This document shows positions 1 through 8,168 of a stretch of DNA of 41,668 nucleotides, one piece after another. The DNA lies in assembly GCA_030747125.1 (NCBI GenBank), contig JASLLI010000003.1, positions 1 through 41,668 of the forward strand, given 5' to 3'. Position numbers and translations under genes: made by a program. Every line of letters starts with the position of its first letter. The first letter of the stretch is position 1. A model generated the notes under the pieces. It worked only from the letters and a program-made list of their open reading frames with translations, did no database searches and had not been told where the DNA came from. This DNA comes from Fidelibacterota bacterium. GTDB taxonomy: Bacteria > Fidelibacterota > Marinisomatia > SCGC-AAA003-L08 > D37C17.

Positions 1-18
1 TGATGGATATAAATTATT

Positions 19-705
19 GTGAAATCATATGTTTCCATACATGATGTTTCTCCACAAAATCTAAAGTATATTCCGAAAATAATTGAGACTCTTCGTTATC
101 AATTTAAAATAAAAAATTTTTGCATACTTGTTATTCCAGGATTAAATTGGAATAATACTCAAATTGAAACATTGAAATCATGGCAAAATAGTGGCATTCA
201 AATTGCAGCCCATGGCTGGCGACATAAGGCTAAAGACAAAAAATCTTTGTATCATAAAATTCATAGTATGATAATAAGTGCCAATTGCGCTGAGCATCTA
301 TCCAAGGACAAACAAGAAATTATTCAAATAATAACAGACTCTTTTAATTGGTTCGTGGATAATGGTTTGAAAAAACCAATACTCTATGTTCCACCCGCTT
401 GGGCATTGGGAAAAATAACTAAAGAAGATTTAAATCAATTAAGCTTCACACTCTATGAGTGTACAACAGGGATGTTCTATAAAGAAAAATATTGTTTCTT
501 ACCTTTGCTTGGGTTTGAGGAAAAAACTTTTTGTGGATCAATAATCCGCCAATTTTTTAATGCATTAAATTTTATTTTGGCAAAATTTACCGGAATCATT
601 CGAATTGCTATTCATCCCAATGATTTTAATTTATATTTAAAAAAAGATCTTGAGAGATATCTCTATAAATGTAGAGAGCTTGTATTGTTACATGAATTAA
701 GATAA
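19..705 (+). CDS. Polysaccharide deacetylase-like protein (DUF2334 type)
   Basis: This 228-residue protein begins with an IHDVSP motif (residues 7-12), the hallmark of DUF2334 and related polysaccharide deacetylase-fold enzymes, where the Asp binds the metal. A second family-like motif, AAHGWRHK (residues 63-70), supplies the downstream histidines. A later IRIAIHPND segment fits the C-terminal His motif. The fold normally removes acetyl groups from sugars in cell wall or surface polysaccharide; the substrate here cannot be read. There is no clear signal peptide. The GTG start is the first possible one after in-frame stops at bases 1 and 10, so the gene is complete. Its 3' end overlaps the convergent Rieske gene by 9 bp. 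It looks more A+T rich than the housekeeping genes nearby. Confidence 0.72.
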   Translation: MKSYVSIHDVSPQNLKYIPKIIETLRYQFKIKNFCILVIPGLNWNNTQIETLKSWQNSGIQIAAHGWRHKAKDKKSLYHKIHSMIISANCAEHLSKDKQEIIQIITDSFNWFVDNGLKKPILYVPPAWALGKITKEDLNQLSFTLYECTTGMFYKEKYCFLPLLGFEEKTFCGSIIRQFFNALNFILAKFTGIIRIAIHPNDFNLYLKKDLERYLYKCRELVLLHELR

Positions 706-1770
706 ATACTTACTTAATATTAAATGAAAATGATGAATTCCTTTTTCATGTTCAGGAGAATATCTCCCTTTACTATAAAATCTTGATTTAATTCCTTTTT
801 GAACCCTTAATACCACATCTTGATCTTCAAGCTCCACTTTTCCGATGGCGGAATCACCTTCTTTGGGCTGCTTTTTAGATTTAATAGGAAAGGATAAAAA
901 TCGGATCCGAGTCTGTCCAAGTGTTATTGGTTCAATAATATTAATTGACAGTCCCCACTCATAAAAGTTTAACATGAGGTTGGGAAAAATCCAATAATAT
1001 AATCCATAGATATTTCTATTTGGAGATTCAGGGTTTTTTAATATGGCGATTTCTTTTTTCCCTTCTCCAATCTGTAAAACACTCTGATCTAAAAGTATAG
1101 TTTCATAAGAACCCAACTCAAGCTCCTTTGCTAACCCTTTATGTACAAAAGGCACATGAAACCCCTCCAGATAATTTTCGCAATAAAGAGCCCAATGAGC
1201 ATCAATGACCCATTCAGCATCACTTGTTTCATCATGTTGTAACTCAGCGAAAGGGAATGCAGGTATTCTATTTTGAATATCTTCTAAAGCTGAATTGATA
1301 TTTATTCCTCCTTCCAGGGAAACAAAGATAAAGTTCTTCCATGTTTGTATAGGAATTCGAGTTAAATCATCAGACGGAGCAGGAAAGTTTTCTACCTTTT
1401 CAAATCCAGGCATAGAATAAAATTTTCCATCTAATGAAAATTTTCTTCCATGATATTTGCAGTGTAGGTTTTTTCCATTACAAATTGTGGTTGTTGCTAA
1501 GTGTGCGCGATGAGTACAGACATTTGACAGGCAGCTAATGTCATTTTTTTCTTTTGTTAATACCAGAGGTTCGTTTATGATTCCTCGTAAAAAAGAGAAA
1601 GGAAAAATATTATTTTTTTCCAATGCATCAACTTCTGTAATTAACTGCCATGATTGAGCAAAAATTTTATCTTTTGCTATTTCAAAAGCCAATTTATTCA
1701 GATAAAACTCTGCAGGCAAAGTATCAGCCTGAGTAATATTTTTGTTTAATTCTAAATTTGGAATGACCAT
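697..1770 (-). CDS. Rieske-type aromatic-ring-hydroxylating oxygenase, alpha subunit
   Basis: The 357-residue protein has an N-terminal Rieske [2Fe-2S] site, C85-x-H87 and C104-x-x-H107 (VCTHRAH and CKYHGRK). It is followed by the mononuclear iron site in ENYLEGFHVPFVH, with H205 and H210 and a likely third ligand Asp near residue 316. The C-terminal stretch with FHLILSKYL resembles the choline monooxygenase-like branch of ring-hydroxylating oxygenases, which oxidise small substrates using electrons from a separate reductase. No reductase or ferredoxin gene lies beside it. The ATG lacks a convincing ribosome binding site; a 14-codon ORF with a strong one lies 21 bp upstream in the same frame, so translation may be coupled. 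The exact substrate is unknown. It is probably co-transcribed with glyQS and overlaps the convergent deacetylase gene by 9 bp. Confidence 0.88.
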   Translation of the reverse strand: MVIPNLELNKNITQADTLPAEFYLNKLAFEIAKDKIFAQSWQLITEVDALEKNNIFPFSFLRGIINEPLVLTKEKNDISCLSNVCTHRAHLATTTICNGKNLHCKYHGRKFSLDGKFYSMPGFEKVENFPAPSDDLTRIPIQTWKNFIFVSLEGGININSALEDIQNRIPAFPFAELQHDETSDAEWVIDAHWALYCENYLEGFHVPFVHKGLAKELELGSYETILLDQSVLQIGEGKKEIAILKNPESPNRNIYGLYYWIFPNLMLNFYEWGLSINIIEPITLGQTRIRFLSFPIKSKKQPKEGDSAIGKVELEDQDVVLRVQKGIKSRFYSKGRYSPEHEKGIHHFHLILSKYLS

Positions 1771-1791
1771 GAATTATATTTCAAAAAAAGG

Positions 1792-1836
1792 TTATTCTGC
1801 ATTGATCAGATCAGTGGAAAGTGAATACTGGCTCAT
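1792..1836 (-). CDS. Possible 14-residue leader peptide between glyQS and the Rieske gene
   Basis: Too short for the ORF track. On the minus strand, 20 bp after the glyQS stop, AGGAG stands 6 bp before an ATG that opens 14 codons (MSQYSLSTDLINAE) and ends in TAA. The Rieske ATG follows 21 bp later in the same frame, after a second in-frame TAA, and has no ribosome binding site of its own. This layout fits a leader peptide used for translational coupling, or the remains of a small gene. No family is recognised and chance cannot be excluded. Confidence 0.35.
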   Translation of the reverse strand: MSQYSLSTDLINAE

Positions 1837-1856
1837 TAAATTCTCCTAAAGAGAAA

Positions 1857-3503
1857 TTATGATTCCATTAAACGGTTTCTCACTACCTGCAAAGCTTGAT
1901 CTTTTGAAATTCGTTCCTGGTGCATGGTGTCTCTGTCACGGATGGTAACGGTGCCATCCTCTTTTGTTTGTCCATCTACTGTAATACAGTAGGGTGTTCC
2001 GGCTTCGTCATGGCGACGGTAACGCTTCCCTATTGAATGCTGTTCATCATACCGCGTATTTATTCCAGCTTTGAAAAAATCAGAGACTATTTCCCGGGCT
2101 ATTTCCGGCAGCCCTTCTTTTTTTACCAGGGGCAAAACAGCTGCCTTCATGGGAGCGAGTCTTGGATGCAATTTCATCACCACTCTGCTGCTTTCATTTC
2201 CTTCTGCATCAGGAACAGTCTCTTCATGATATGCATCCAGCAGATAAACGAGTAATCCTCTGGTAGCCCCTGCTGCCGGCTCGATCACAAATGGCGTGTA
2301 CCGCCAGCCATTCTTACCCGTCTCCGGGTCTTGTTTCTGTTGATCAAAAAAGCTGAGTTTGGCACCTGAATGTTCAGCATGTTTCTTTAAGTCATAATCT
2401 GTTCTACTGGCAACACCCTCCAATTCATCAAAGCCCCAGGGGTACTCATATTCGATGTCGTAACAGGCATCTGCATAATGTGCAAGTTCATCTTTTTCGT
2501 GAGAACGGTATCTGAATTTATCCGGATTGTTGGCAAAGCTCTGCCACCATTCCATACGCTTATCCCGCCAATATTCCAGCCAATCTTTCTGTGTGCCAGG
2601 CTCTACAAAATATTCCATTTCCATTTGCTCAAACTCACACGAGCGAAAGATAAAATGTTCAACTGTCACTTCGTTTCGAAAGCTTTTACCCATCTGGGCA
2701 ATACCAAAAGGTATTTTCATGCTCATTGATTGTTGGCAATTTAAAAATTGGACAAACATAGCCTGAGCTGTTTCAGGTCGGAGATATACGGCTGATTTTT
2801 TTACGATATCCTCAATTCCTTTTCGTATTTCTTTTCCATCCTTTTCCTGGTTTTTTTCTACATAGGAGGTAATTTCTCCAAGTACATCTACAGGACCTAT
2901 CTGACTTCGGAACATAAGATTAAACTGACGCTCATCACTAAGAAAAGGACTCCCAAAAGTGGGACTCACATAACCGGAATAGGAAAATGTTTCTTTTGCA
3001 GAATCGCTGTCTTTATCAAAAAATCCAAAGGAGTTATCATCAATAGCTTTCAGACCTTCAAGAATTTTGCCTTTTCTGCGCAGCTCAATGTTAAACCGTT
3101 TTAATATAGCAGCTTGATAATCCTTTGCCTGTCCCTTGTCAGTACAAGTAATGGGCAGCTCATCTCCCGGTTGTGGTCTGGGGGCTTTGTCTGCCCGGAA
3201 GCGTTCCTTGCTAATAAGGCAGTCAACTAACGGATCAGAAAATCCAGCCAAATGTCCAGAGGCTTGCCAGACTTTGGAGTGCATAATGATGGATGCATCA
3301 ATTCCGGTGACATCTTCTCTTTCATGAACCATGGAGCGCCACCATTCATTCATTAAATTTCGTTTCAACTCTACACCAAGAGGCCCGTAGTCATAAGCGG
3401 ATTTAAGACCACCGTATATCTCGCTGCTTTGAAATACAAATCCCCTTTGTTTAGAAAGGGATATAACTTTATCCATAAGGGATAATTCGTTATTGTTACC
3501 CAT
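1857..3503 (-). CDS. glyQS: Glycine--tRNA ligase (single-chain class II type)
   Basis: It charges tRNA-Gly with glycine in the cytoplasm. The 548-residue protein has the layout of the homodimeric bacterial/eukaryotic-type enzyme rather than the two-subunit GlyQ/GlyS form. The N-terminus (SLSKQRGFVFQSSEIYGG followed by YDYGPLGVELKRN) is the family signature. Class II motif 2 is visible as FRNEVTVEHFIFRSCEFEQME and motif 3 as AAGATRGLLVYLLDAY. The C-terminal anticodon-binding domain contains YRRHDEAGTPYCITVD. ATG is preceded by AAGGG. TopA lies 55 bp upstream on the same strand, and a mini-ORF and the Rieske gene follow, so it may be part of a topA-glyQS-Rieske transcript. Confidence 0.97.
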   Translation of the reverse strand: MGNNNELSLMDKVISLSKQRGFVFQSSEIYGGLKSAYDYGPLGVELKRNLMNEWWRSMVHEREDVTGIDASIIMHSKVWQASGHLAGFSDPLVDCLISKERFRADKAPRPQPGDELPITCTDKGQAKDYQAAILKRFNIELRRKGKILEGLKAIDDNSFGFFDKDSDSAKETFSYSGYVSPTFGSPFLSDERQFNLMFRSQIGPVDVLGEITSYVEKNQEKDGKEIRKGIEDIVKKSAVYLRPETAQAMFVQFLNCQQSMSMKIPFGIAQMGKSFRNEVTVEHFIFRSCEFEQMEMEYFVEPGTQKDWLEYWRDKRMEWWQSFANNPDKFRYRSHEKDELAHYADACYDIEYEYPWGFDELEGVASRTDYDLKKHAEHSGAKLSFFDQQKQDPETGKNGWRYTPFVIEPAAGATRGLLVYLLDAYHEETVPDAEGNESSRVVMKLHPRLAPMKAAVLPLVKKEGLPEIAREIVSDFFKAGINTRYDEQHSIGKRYRRHDEAGTPYCITVDGQTKEDGTVTIRDRDTMHQERISKDQALQVVRNRLMES

Positions 3504-3558
3504 AGTAACCCTTATTGTTAAATTATTTTAGTAAAGATGAAGGGGAAAGTTAAAGCTG

Positions 3559-6060
3559 TTACGATCTTTTCTTGAATCGTCTTTTGGATGGACCTTTGGC
3601 TTTTTTTTCTGCAATGAGTTGTAGAGCTGCTTCTAAAGTAAATTCATCTGTGTTGGTGGCTTTAGGGAGAGTAGCATTGATTTTCCCGTTGGTAACATAC
3701 ATGCCGTATCTGCCGTCTTTAATTTCAATAGCTGCTTTAGTTTCAGGGTCAATACCTAATTCTTTGATAACGGAAGGCTTTCCCCGGTTGCCTTTAGTAG
3801 CAAGAATTTCCAAAGCCCGCTCTAACTTCAGATCCACCAATGTATCAGGAAGATTTACAGATCGGGATTCTTTACCGCAACGAATATAGGGCCCATAACG
3901 GCCAATATCAGCTGTGATCACATCCCCTGATTCAGGGTGGCTGCCCAACTCCTTTGGAAGGGTAATGATGAATTGAGCCGTTTCAGGAGTTACATCCTCA
4001 GGAGTCATACCCGGCAGAAGGGATTTCATTTTATCGCCGCAATGCAGGTAAGGACCAAAGCGACCGTCTTTTAGTACTACTACATCACCAGACTCCGGAT
4101 GTGTAGTAATTTCTTTAGGCCCTTCTGCCTTTTTCTTTAGGGCAGTTTCCGCTTCTCCAATGTTTAATTCTGAGGGGATGGCGTCATCCGGTAGCGTGGT
4201 ATTGGTTTCTCCATCCTGCAAATAGACTCCATAACGACCAATGCGCACTTCAATTTCATTCCCGCCTTCTTTTTCAAGTTTTAAAATAGTGCGGGAGCTG
4301 TTCTTATCAAATTCAGAGTCTAATAAAATCTGAAGTCCCGGGGTTCCATTTTCACCGAAGTAGAAGTGATCTAAAAATTCTTCAGACTTCAATTCACTAC
4401 GGGAGATAGCATCCAGGGTATCCTCTAATTTTGCAGTGAATTGCAGGTTGACCAAATCTTTAAAATACCGCTCTAAAAATTGAACCACAGCATAGGCAGT
4501 AAATGTGGGAATGAGGGCATTACTCACCTTGCGTACATACCCGCGTCGTTGAATATTTCCCATAATAGTGGCATAGGTTGATGGTCTGCCAATACCCAAT
4601 GCTTCCAACTCTTTCACCAAAGACGCTTCCGTAAAACGAGGTGCCGGCTTAGTGAAATGCTGGATTGGAGTGAATGCATTGCCGGAAAGGGATTGACCCT
4701 CCTGAAGAGGCGGCAGAACCCTTTCTTTATCATCCCTGTCTTTTTTGGGGTCATCTATGTCTTCCACATATACTTTTAAAAATCCGGGAAACTCAATCAC
4801 CTTACCATTGGCTGTGAAACGGGCATTTCCATTGGAGATATCCACAGCAGTTTTTTGGAGTTTTGCTGATTTCATCTGACTGGCAAGAGTTCGTTTCCAG
4901 ATGAGATTATATAATTTGTATTCTGCTGGTTCCAGCTTTGATTTTTCTTCTTCAGGATGTTTAAAAACAGAACCAGCCGGGCGGATAGCTTCATGAGCTT
5001 CCTGTGCGTTTTTCACTTTGCTTTTATATAGACGGGGTTTTTCAGGTAAATACTCTTCTCCGAATAAATCTTTAATAGCATTTCGCGAACCGTTGAGAGC
5101 CTCTTCAGACAAGCTGACGGAATCTGTCCGCATATAGGTGATATACCCTTCTTCATAGAGTTTCTGTGCGGTGCGCATAACCTGCTGTGAAGACATATTC
5201 AGTTTACGAATACCCTCCTGCTGCAGTGTGGAAGTAATGAAAGGAGCATAGGGATTTTGAGTTGCAGGTTTCTGTTCAACTCTGGTGACTTTCCAATCTG
5301 AATTGAAAAATTCATCTGCTAGTTTCTGTGCAGTTTCCTGATTTAGGGAAAGTATATTATCTTTGAGAAGCTTTCCTGTATGTTTATCAAAGTCCTTACC
5401 CACTGCAATTTTCTTACCGTCATATTCGCGTAAGTTTGCTTCGCATATTTCCTTTTCAGCACCAAATTCTGCTGTAATGCTCCAATATTCGGACTCAGTA
5501 AAAAGGGAGCGTTCTTTTTCTCTGTCCACAACAATTTTTATTGCGGGAGATTGTACTCTGCCGGCAGAGAGGCCCCCCTTAACATTAAACCAAAGTTTTT
5601 CAGAAACCTGGTATCCCCAGAGGCGGTCTAATATTCTTCGAGCTTCCTGTGCTGAGACCAGAGACTGATCAATAGAGCGTATATGTTCAAAAGATTCTTT
5701 AATGGCTGTCTGGGTAATTTCATGGAAGGCTAAACGCTTCACAGGAATCGAGGGTTTCAACAGTTCCACTAGATGCCAGGCAATGGCTTCTCCTTCTCTG
5801 TCTGGATCCGTTGCCAGATAAAGAGTTGAAACATTCTTCAGAAGTTTTTTCAATTGGGTGATTACCTTGGACTTATCAGCGGAAGCAACATAAGTTGGTT
5901 TGAAACCATTTTCCACATCCACACCCAGCTCATTTTTAGGTAGGTCGCGGATATGTCCCACTGAAGCTTCTATCTGATACTCATCGCCAAGAAATTTTTT
6001 CAGCGTCCTCGCCTTGGAGGGAGATTCTACAATGATCAAACGCTTAGATTCTGATGCCAT
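3559..6060 (-). CDS. topA: DNA topoisomerase I (type IA)
   Basis: It relaxes negative supercoils by single-strand passage. An N-terminal Toprim domain begins LIIVESPSKARTLKKFLG and carries the acidic metal motif ATDPDREGEAIAWH. The catalytic tyrosine is in YITYMRTDS (Tyr309 from the start chosen here). The last third holds several Topo_C-type repeats of the form DGRFGPYLHCGD and IGRYGPYIRCG, instead of four-cysteine zinc fingers, and ends in a basic tail (SKRRFKKRS). The track starts at a TTG (6099), but ATG at 6060 gives MASESKRLIIVESP, the normal N-terminus, so it is used here. It reads into glyQS 55 bp downstream. Confidence 0.97.
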   Translation of the reverse strand: MASESKRLIIVESPSKARTLKKFLGDEYQIEASVGHIRDLPKNELGVDVENGFKPTYVASADKSKVITQLKKLLKNVSTLYLATDPDREGEAIAWHLVELLKPSIPVKRLAFHEITQTAIKESFEHIRSIDQSLVSAQEARRILDRLWGYQVSEKLWFNVKGGLSAGRVQSPAIKIVVDREKERSLFTESEYWSITAEFGAEKEICEANLREYDGKKIAVGKDFDKHTGKLLKDNILSLNQETAQKLADEFFNSDWKVTRVEQKPATQNPYAPFITSTLQQEGIRKLNMSSQQVMRTAQKLYEEGYITYMRTDSVSLSEEALNGSRNAIKDLFGEEYLPEKPRLYKSKVKNAQEAHEAIRPAGSVFKHPEEEKSKLEPAEYKLYNLIWKRTLASQMKSAKLQKTAVDISNGNARFTANGKVIEFPGFLKVYVEDIDDPKKDRDDKERVLPPLQEGQSLSGNAFTPIQHFTKPAPRFTEASLVKELEALGIGRPSTYATIMGNIQRRGYVRKVSNALIPTFTAYAVVQFLERYFKDLVNLQFTAKLEDTLDAISRSELKSEEFLDHFYFGENGTPGLQILLDSEFDKNSSRTILKLEKEGGNEIEVRIGRYGVYLQDGETNTTLPDDAIPSELNIGEAETALKKKAEGPKEITTHPESGDVVVLKDGRFGPYLHCGDKMKSLLPGMTPEDVTPETAQFIITLPKELGSHPESGDVITADIGRYGPYIRCGKESRSVNLPDTLVDLKLERALEILATKGNRGKPSVIKELGIDPETKAAIEIKDGRYGMYVTNGKINATLPKATNTDEFTLEAALQLIAEKKAKGPSKRRFKKRS

Positions 6061-6221
6061 AATAATAAAACTTACTACCTTAAGCAAGGTATGAAGCAAA
6101 TATAATTTTTATGAATTTCGGGTTTGGGAATTCAAATGATGAAGGTGTAAATACTACATTTTAATACCATTAAGAAACTTAGAGACTTTGAACTCAGGAA
6201 CTTCAACTTGTAAATTTCAGT

Positions 6222-7019
6222 ATGAAGCATTATGGCAATATACTCAAAATGAAAACTCATTTGGAATCACCGGTGCACTACGAACTACCCATAGGGAAAG
6301 ATTTAGTTTCAATGAATGGCCTTATTGGAAAATATATCATATTAACCTGGCAGCAAGTCATTCACTGTATTGCCTGTGGGCGGAAATCCAATAAAAGCTT
6401 TGCCCAGGGCTTTTGTTATCCCTGTTTTATTTCGGCGCCTGAAACTTCAGAGTGTATTCTCCGTCCTGAACTTTGCCAGGCACATGAAGGAGTCGCACGA
6501 GATATGGATTGGGCAGAAAAACATTGCCTTCAGGAACATTTTGTGTATTTGGCTATTTCCAGTGGAGTAAAAGTGGGGGTGACCAGGTCTTCTCAAATTC
6601 CTACCCGCTGGATAGATCAGGGTGCGTGGCAGGCAATCATGCTGGCTAAAACACCAAATCGCTACACAGCAGGACTTATAGAAGTTGCATTGAAACAGCA
6701 TATTTCAGACCGCACTCAATGGCAGAGAATGCTGAAAAATCAACTTATAGAAGGCGTGGATTTACAAGAAAAGAAACAGGAGATGATTGGTCATTTGTCC
6801 CCTGAGTTGCAACGGTATGAAAGTCAGGTAGAGAATATTACAGAGATATCCTTTCCTGTGAATGAGTATCCTGAAAAAGTGAAAAGCGTAGGGTTTGATA
6901 AATATGAAGAAATCAGCGGCAGGCTCTGGGGTATCAAAGGGCAGTACCTCATATTTGATGATGGCAGAGTGCTGAATATCCGTAAACATAATGGGTATTT
7001 GGTAGAGATGGAAGTATAG
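6222..7019 (+). CDS. DUF2797 family protein with zinc-ribbon-like cysteines
   Basis: The 265-residue protein matches what I recall of DUF2797. A short N-terminal region with SPVHYELPIGKDLV precedes a cysteine pair set, CIACGRK and GFCYPCF (about residues 50-70). Then come RPELCQAH and EKHCLQEH, and the conserved core VYLAISSGVKVGVTRSSQIPTRWIDQGA, which resembles a GIY-YIG-type fold. The cysteines and histidines look like metal ligands. No biochemical function is firmly known to me for this family. The ATG at 6222 gives the usual N-terminus (GNILKMKT). It diverges from topA and its stop lies 3 bp from the stop of the convergent cyclase gene. Confidence 0.85.
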   Translation: MKHYGNILKMKTHLESPVHYELPIGKDLVSMNGLIGKYIILTWQQVIHCIACGRKSNKSFAQGFCYPCFISAPETSECILRPELCQAHEGVARDMDWAEKHCLQEHFVYLAISSGVKVGVTRSSQIPTRWIDQGAWQAIMLAKTPNRYTAGLIEVALKQHISDRTQWQRMLKNQLIEGVDLQEKKQEMIGHLSPELQRYESQVENITEISFPVNEYPEKVKSVGFDKYEEISGRLWGIKGQYLIFDDGRVLNIRKHNGYLVEMEV

Positions 7020-7022
7020 GGT

Positions 7023-8093
7023 TTACAAAGTTTCACTAAAATCCATTGGGGTTAACTCCTGTTTATGAGGAGTTACCACATTAATATTTAAACTATTTAC
7101 TACTCCGATTGAAATTATTTCTAATATTACGGATAAATTTCTAAAAGTACTTTTCATTGATTTTGAATAAGGGCTTTTTCCTGAAACTGTATCTAATAAT
7201 CTACACCGTAATTCAATATCCCTGTCACTTATTGATAGAGAACTTTCTAAAACAAACTTTGAATTTAACTGATTAGCAATTTTTCGAGGTAGCTTTTCAT
7301 TAACATTTAATACATCGTTAATAGATGGTAGAATAATTTCACCACCACTATATGTAGAAATATTAATTATTAAATCTTCTGCAATCGAACGAATTATTTG
7401 ATTGTTAGCTTGTGCCGAAATTATTTCTGGAGGCATGATGGTTACAGAGGGAATATCTGAATTTATTGAATCTATGGAGTTAAAACTAAAATATTGAATT
7501 AATAAAATAATCATCATTATAGAAAAACCTAAACAACCTATAATGATTGCAGGGGATGTTCTTAATTTGAGTTTTGACTTTGAAGGAAGTCCATGTGATG
7601 CAATAGTAAATAATTTTAGTTTCATTGGGATCCCTTTTAATTTAGGTCTACCAATAAAATTGAATTTGTAATCAGGCAAACTGGAAATATTTTGTTGAAT
7701 TTTTTCAGATATTGCAATACCACCAATCGGTGAATATGGCACAATTCTGGAAGTTATATTTACATCATCACCCAATACATCTCCATTTTTTAATGTTATT
7801 TCTCCTTCATGAATTCCAATTCGTAAATTTAATTCTTCAATTTTACGAATTGACTCTTGGATATTAACACCACATTGTACTGCTTCGGTAACTGTTGAAA
7901 ATGATAATAATAACCCATCCCCCATTTCTTTATGAATAGTGCCATTAAATTTGGAAATGATAGGAGAAATAAGTTCTCGGTGTAAATCTATTAAAGCTAT
8001 TGCTTTCGATTCATCTTTTGCAGACATTGAAGTATATCCTACAATATCTGTGAACATGATGGCTGCAAGCTTTCTTTTTATAGCAGTTGGCAC
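7023..8093 (-). CDS. Class III adenylate cyclase, membrane anchored, with unknown C-terminal domain
   Basis: Residues 9-165 form a cyclase homology domain. The two metal aspartates are D16 (MFTDIVGYT) and D59 (MGDG). K55 and D105 stand at the spacing of the adenine-selecting pair, and N112 and R116 (VNITSR) are the transition-state residues. All catalytic residues are therefore present, and the Lys/Asp pair favours ATP over GTP. One membrane helix follows (about 181-203), then a 150-residue domain that would lie in the periplasm. It weakly recalls the TolB-N-like domain (IAEDLI followed by FVLESSLSISDRDIELRCRLLDTVSG) found behind many such cyclases. No signal peptide; GTG start. The gene looks more A+T rich than its neighbours, which may reflect transfer. 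The role of cAMP here is unknown. Confidence 0.88.
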   Translation of the reverse strand: MPTAIKRKLAAIMFTDIVGYTSMSAKDESKAIALIDLHRELISPIISKFNGTIHKEMGDGLLLSFSTVTEAVQCGVNIQESIRKIEELNLRIGIHEGEITLKNGDVLGDDVNITSRIVPYSPIGGIAISEKIQQNISSLPDYKFNFIGRPKLKGIPMKLKLFTIASHGLPSKSKLKLRTSPAIIIGCLGFSIMMIILLIQYFSFNSIDSINSDIPSVTIMPPEIISAQANNQIIRSIAEDLIINISTYSGGEIILPSINDVLNVNEKLPRKIANQLNSKFVLESSLSISDRDIELRCRLLDTVSGKSPYSKSMKSTFRNLSVILEIISIGVVNSLNINVVTPHKQELTPMDFSETL

Positions 8094-8168
8094 GGGTGAA
8101 TTTAGTATTTTTAATTCGCATCAAGAAATTGAAAATTACCCAATCTAATTTACAGGAAATTTACTATT

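Noticed and set aside
186-188. Concern that PET instead of PAT in prfA (residues 186-188) alters codon reading
   Set aside because: The coordinates here are residues of the prfA product. Other bacterial RF1 proteins also carry PET at this place, so it is normal variation of PxT.
1769-1849. 26-codon plus-strand ORF between the Rieske and glyQS genes
   Set aside because: No ribosome binding site and it is antisense to the better-supported minus-strand leader ORF; likely chance.
5343-5668. ORFs on both strands within topA (63 and 101 residues)
   Set aside because: Both lie wholly inside a well-supported topA frame and show no domain features.
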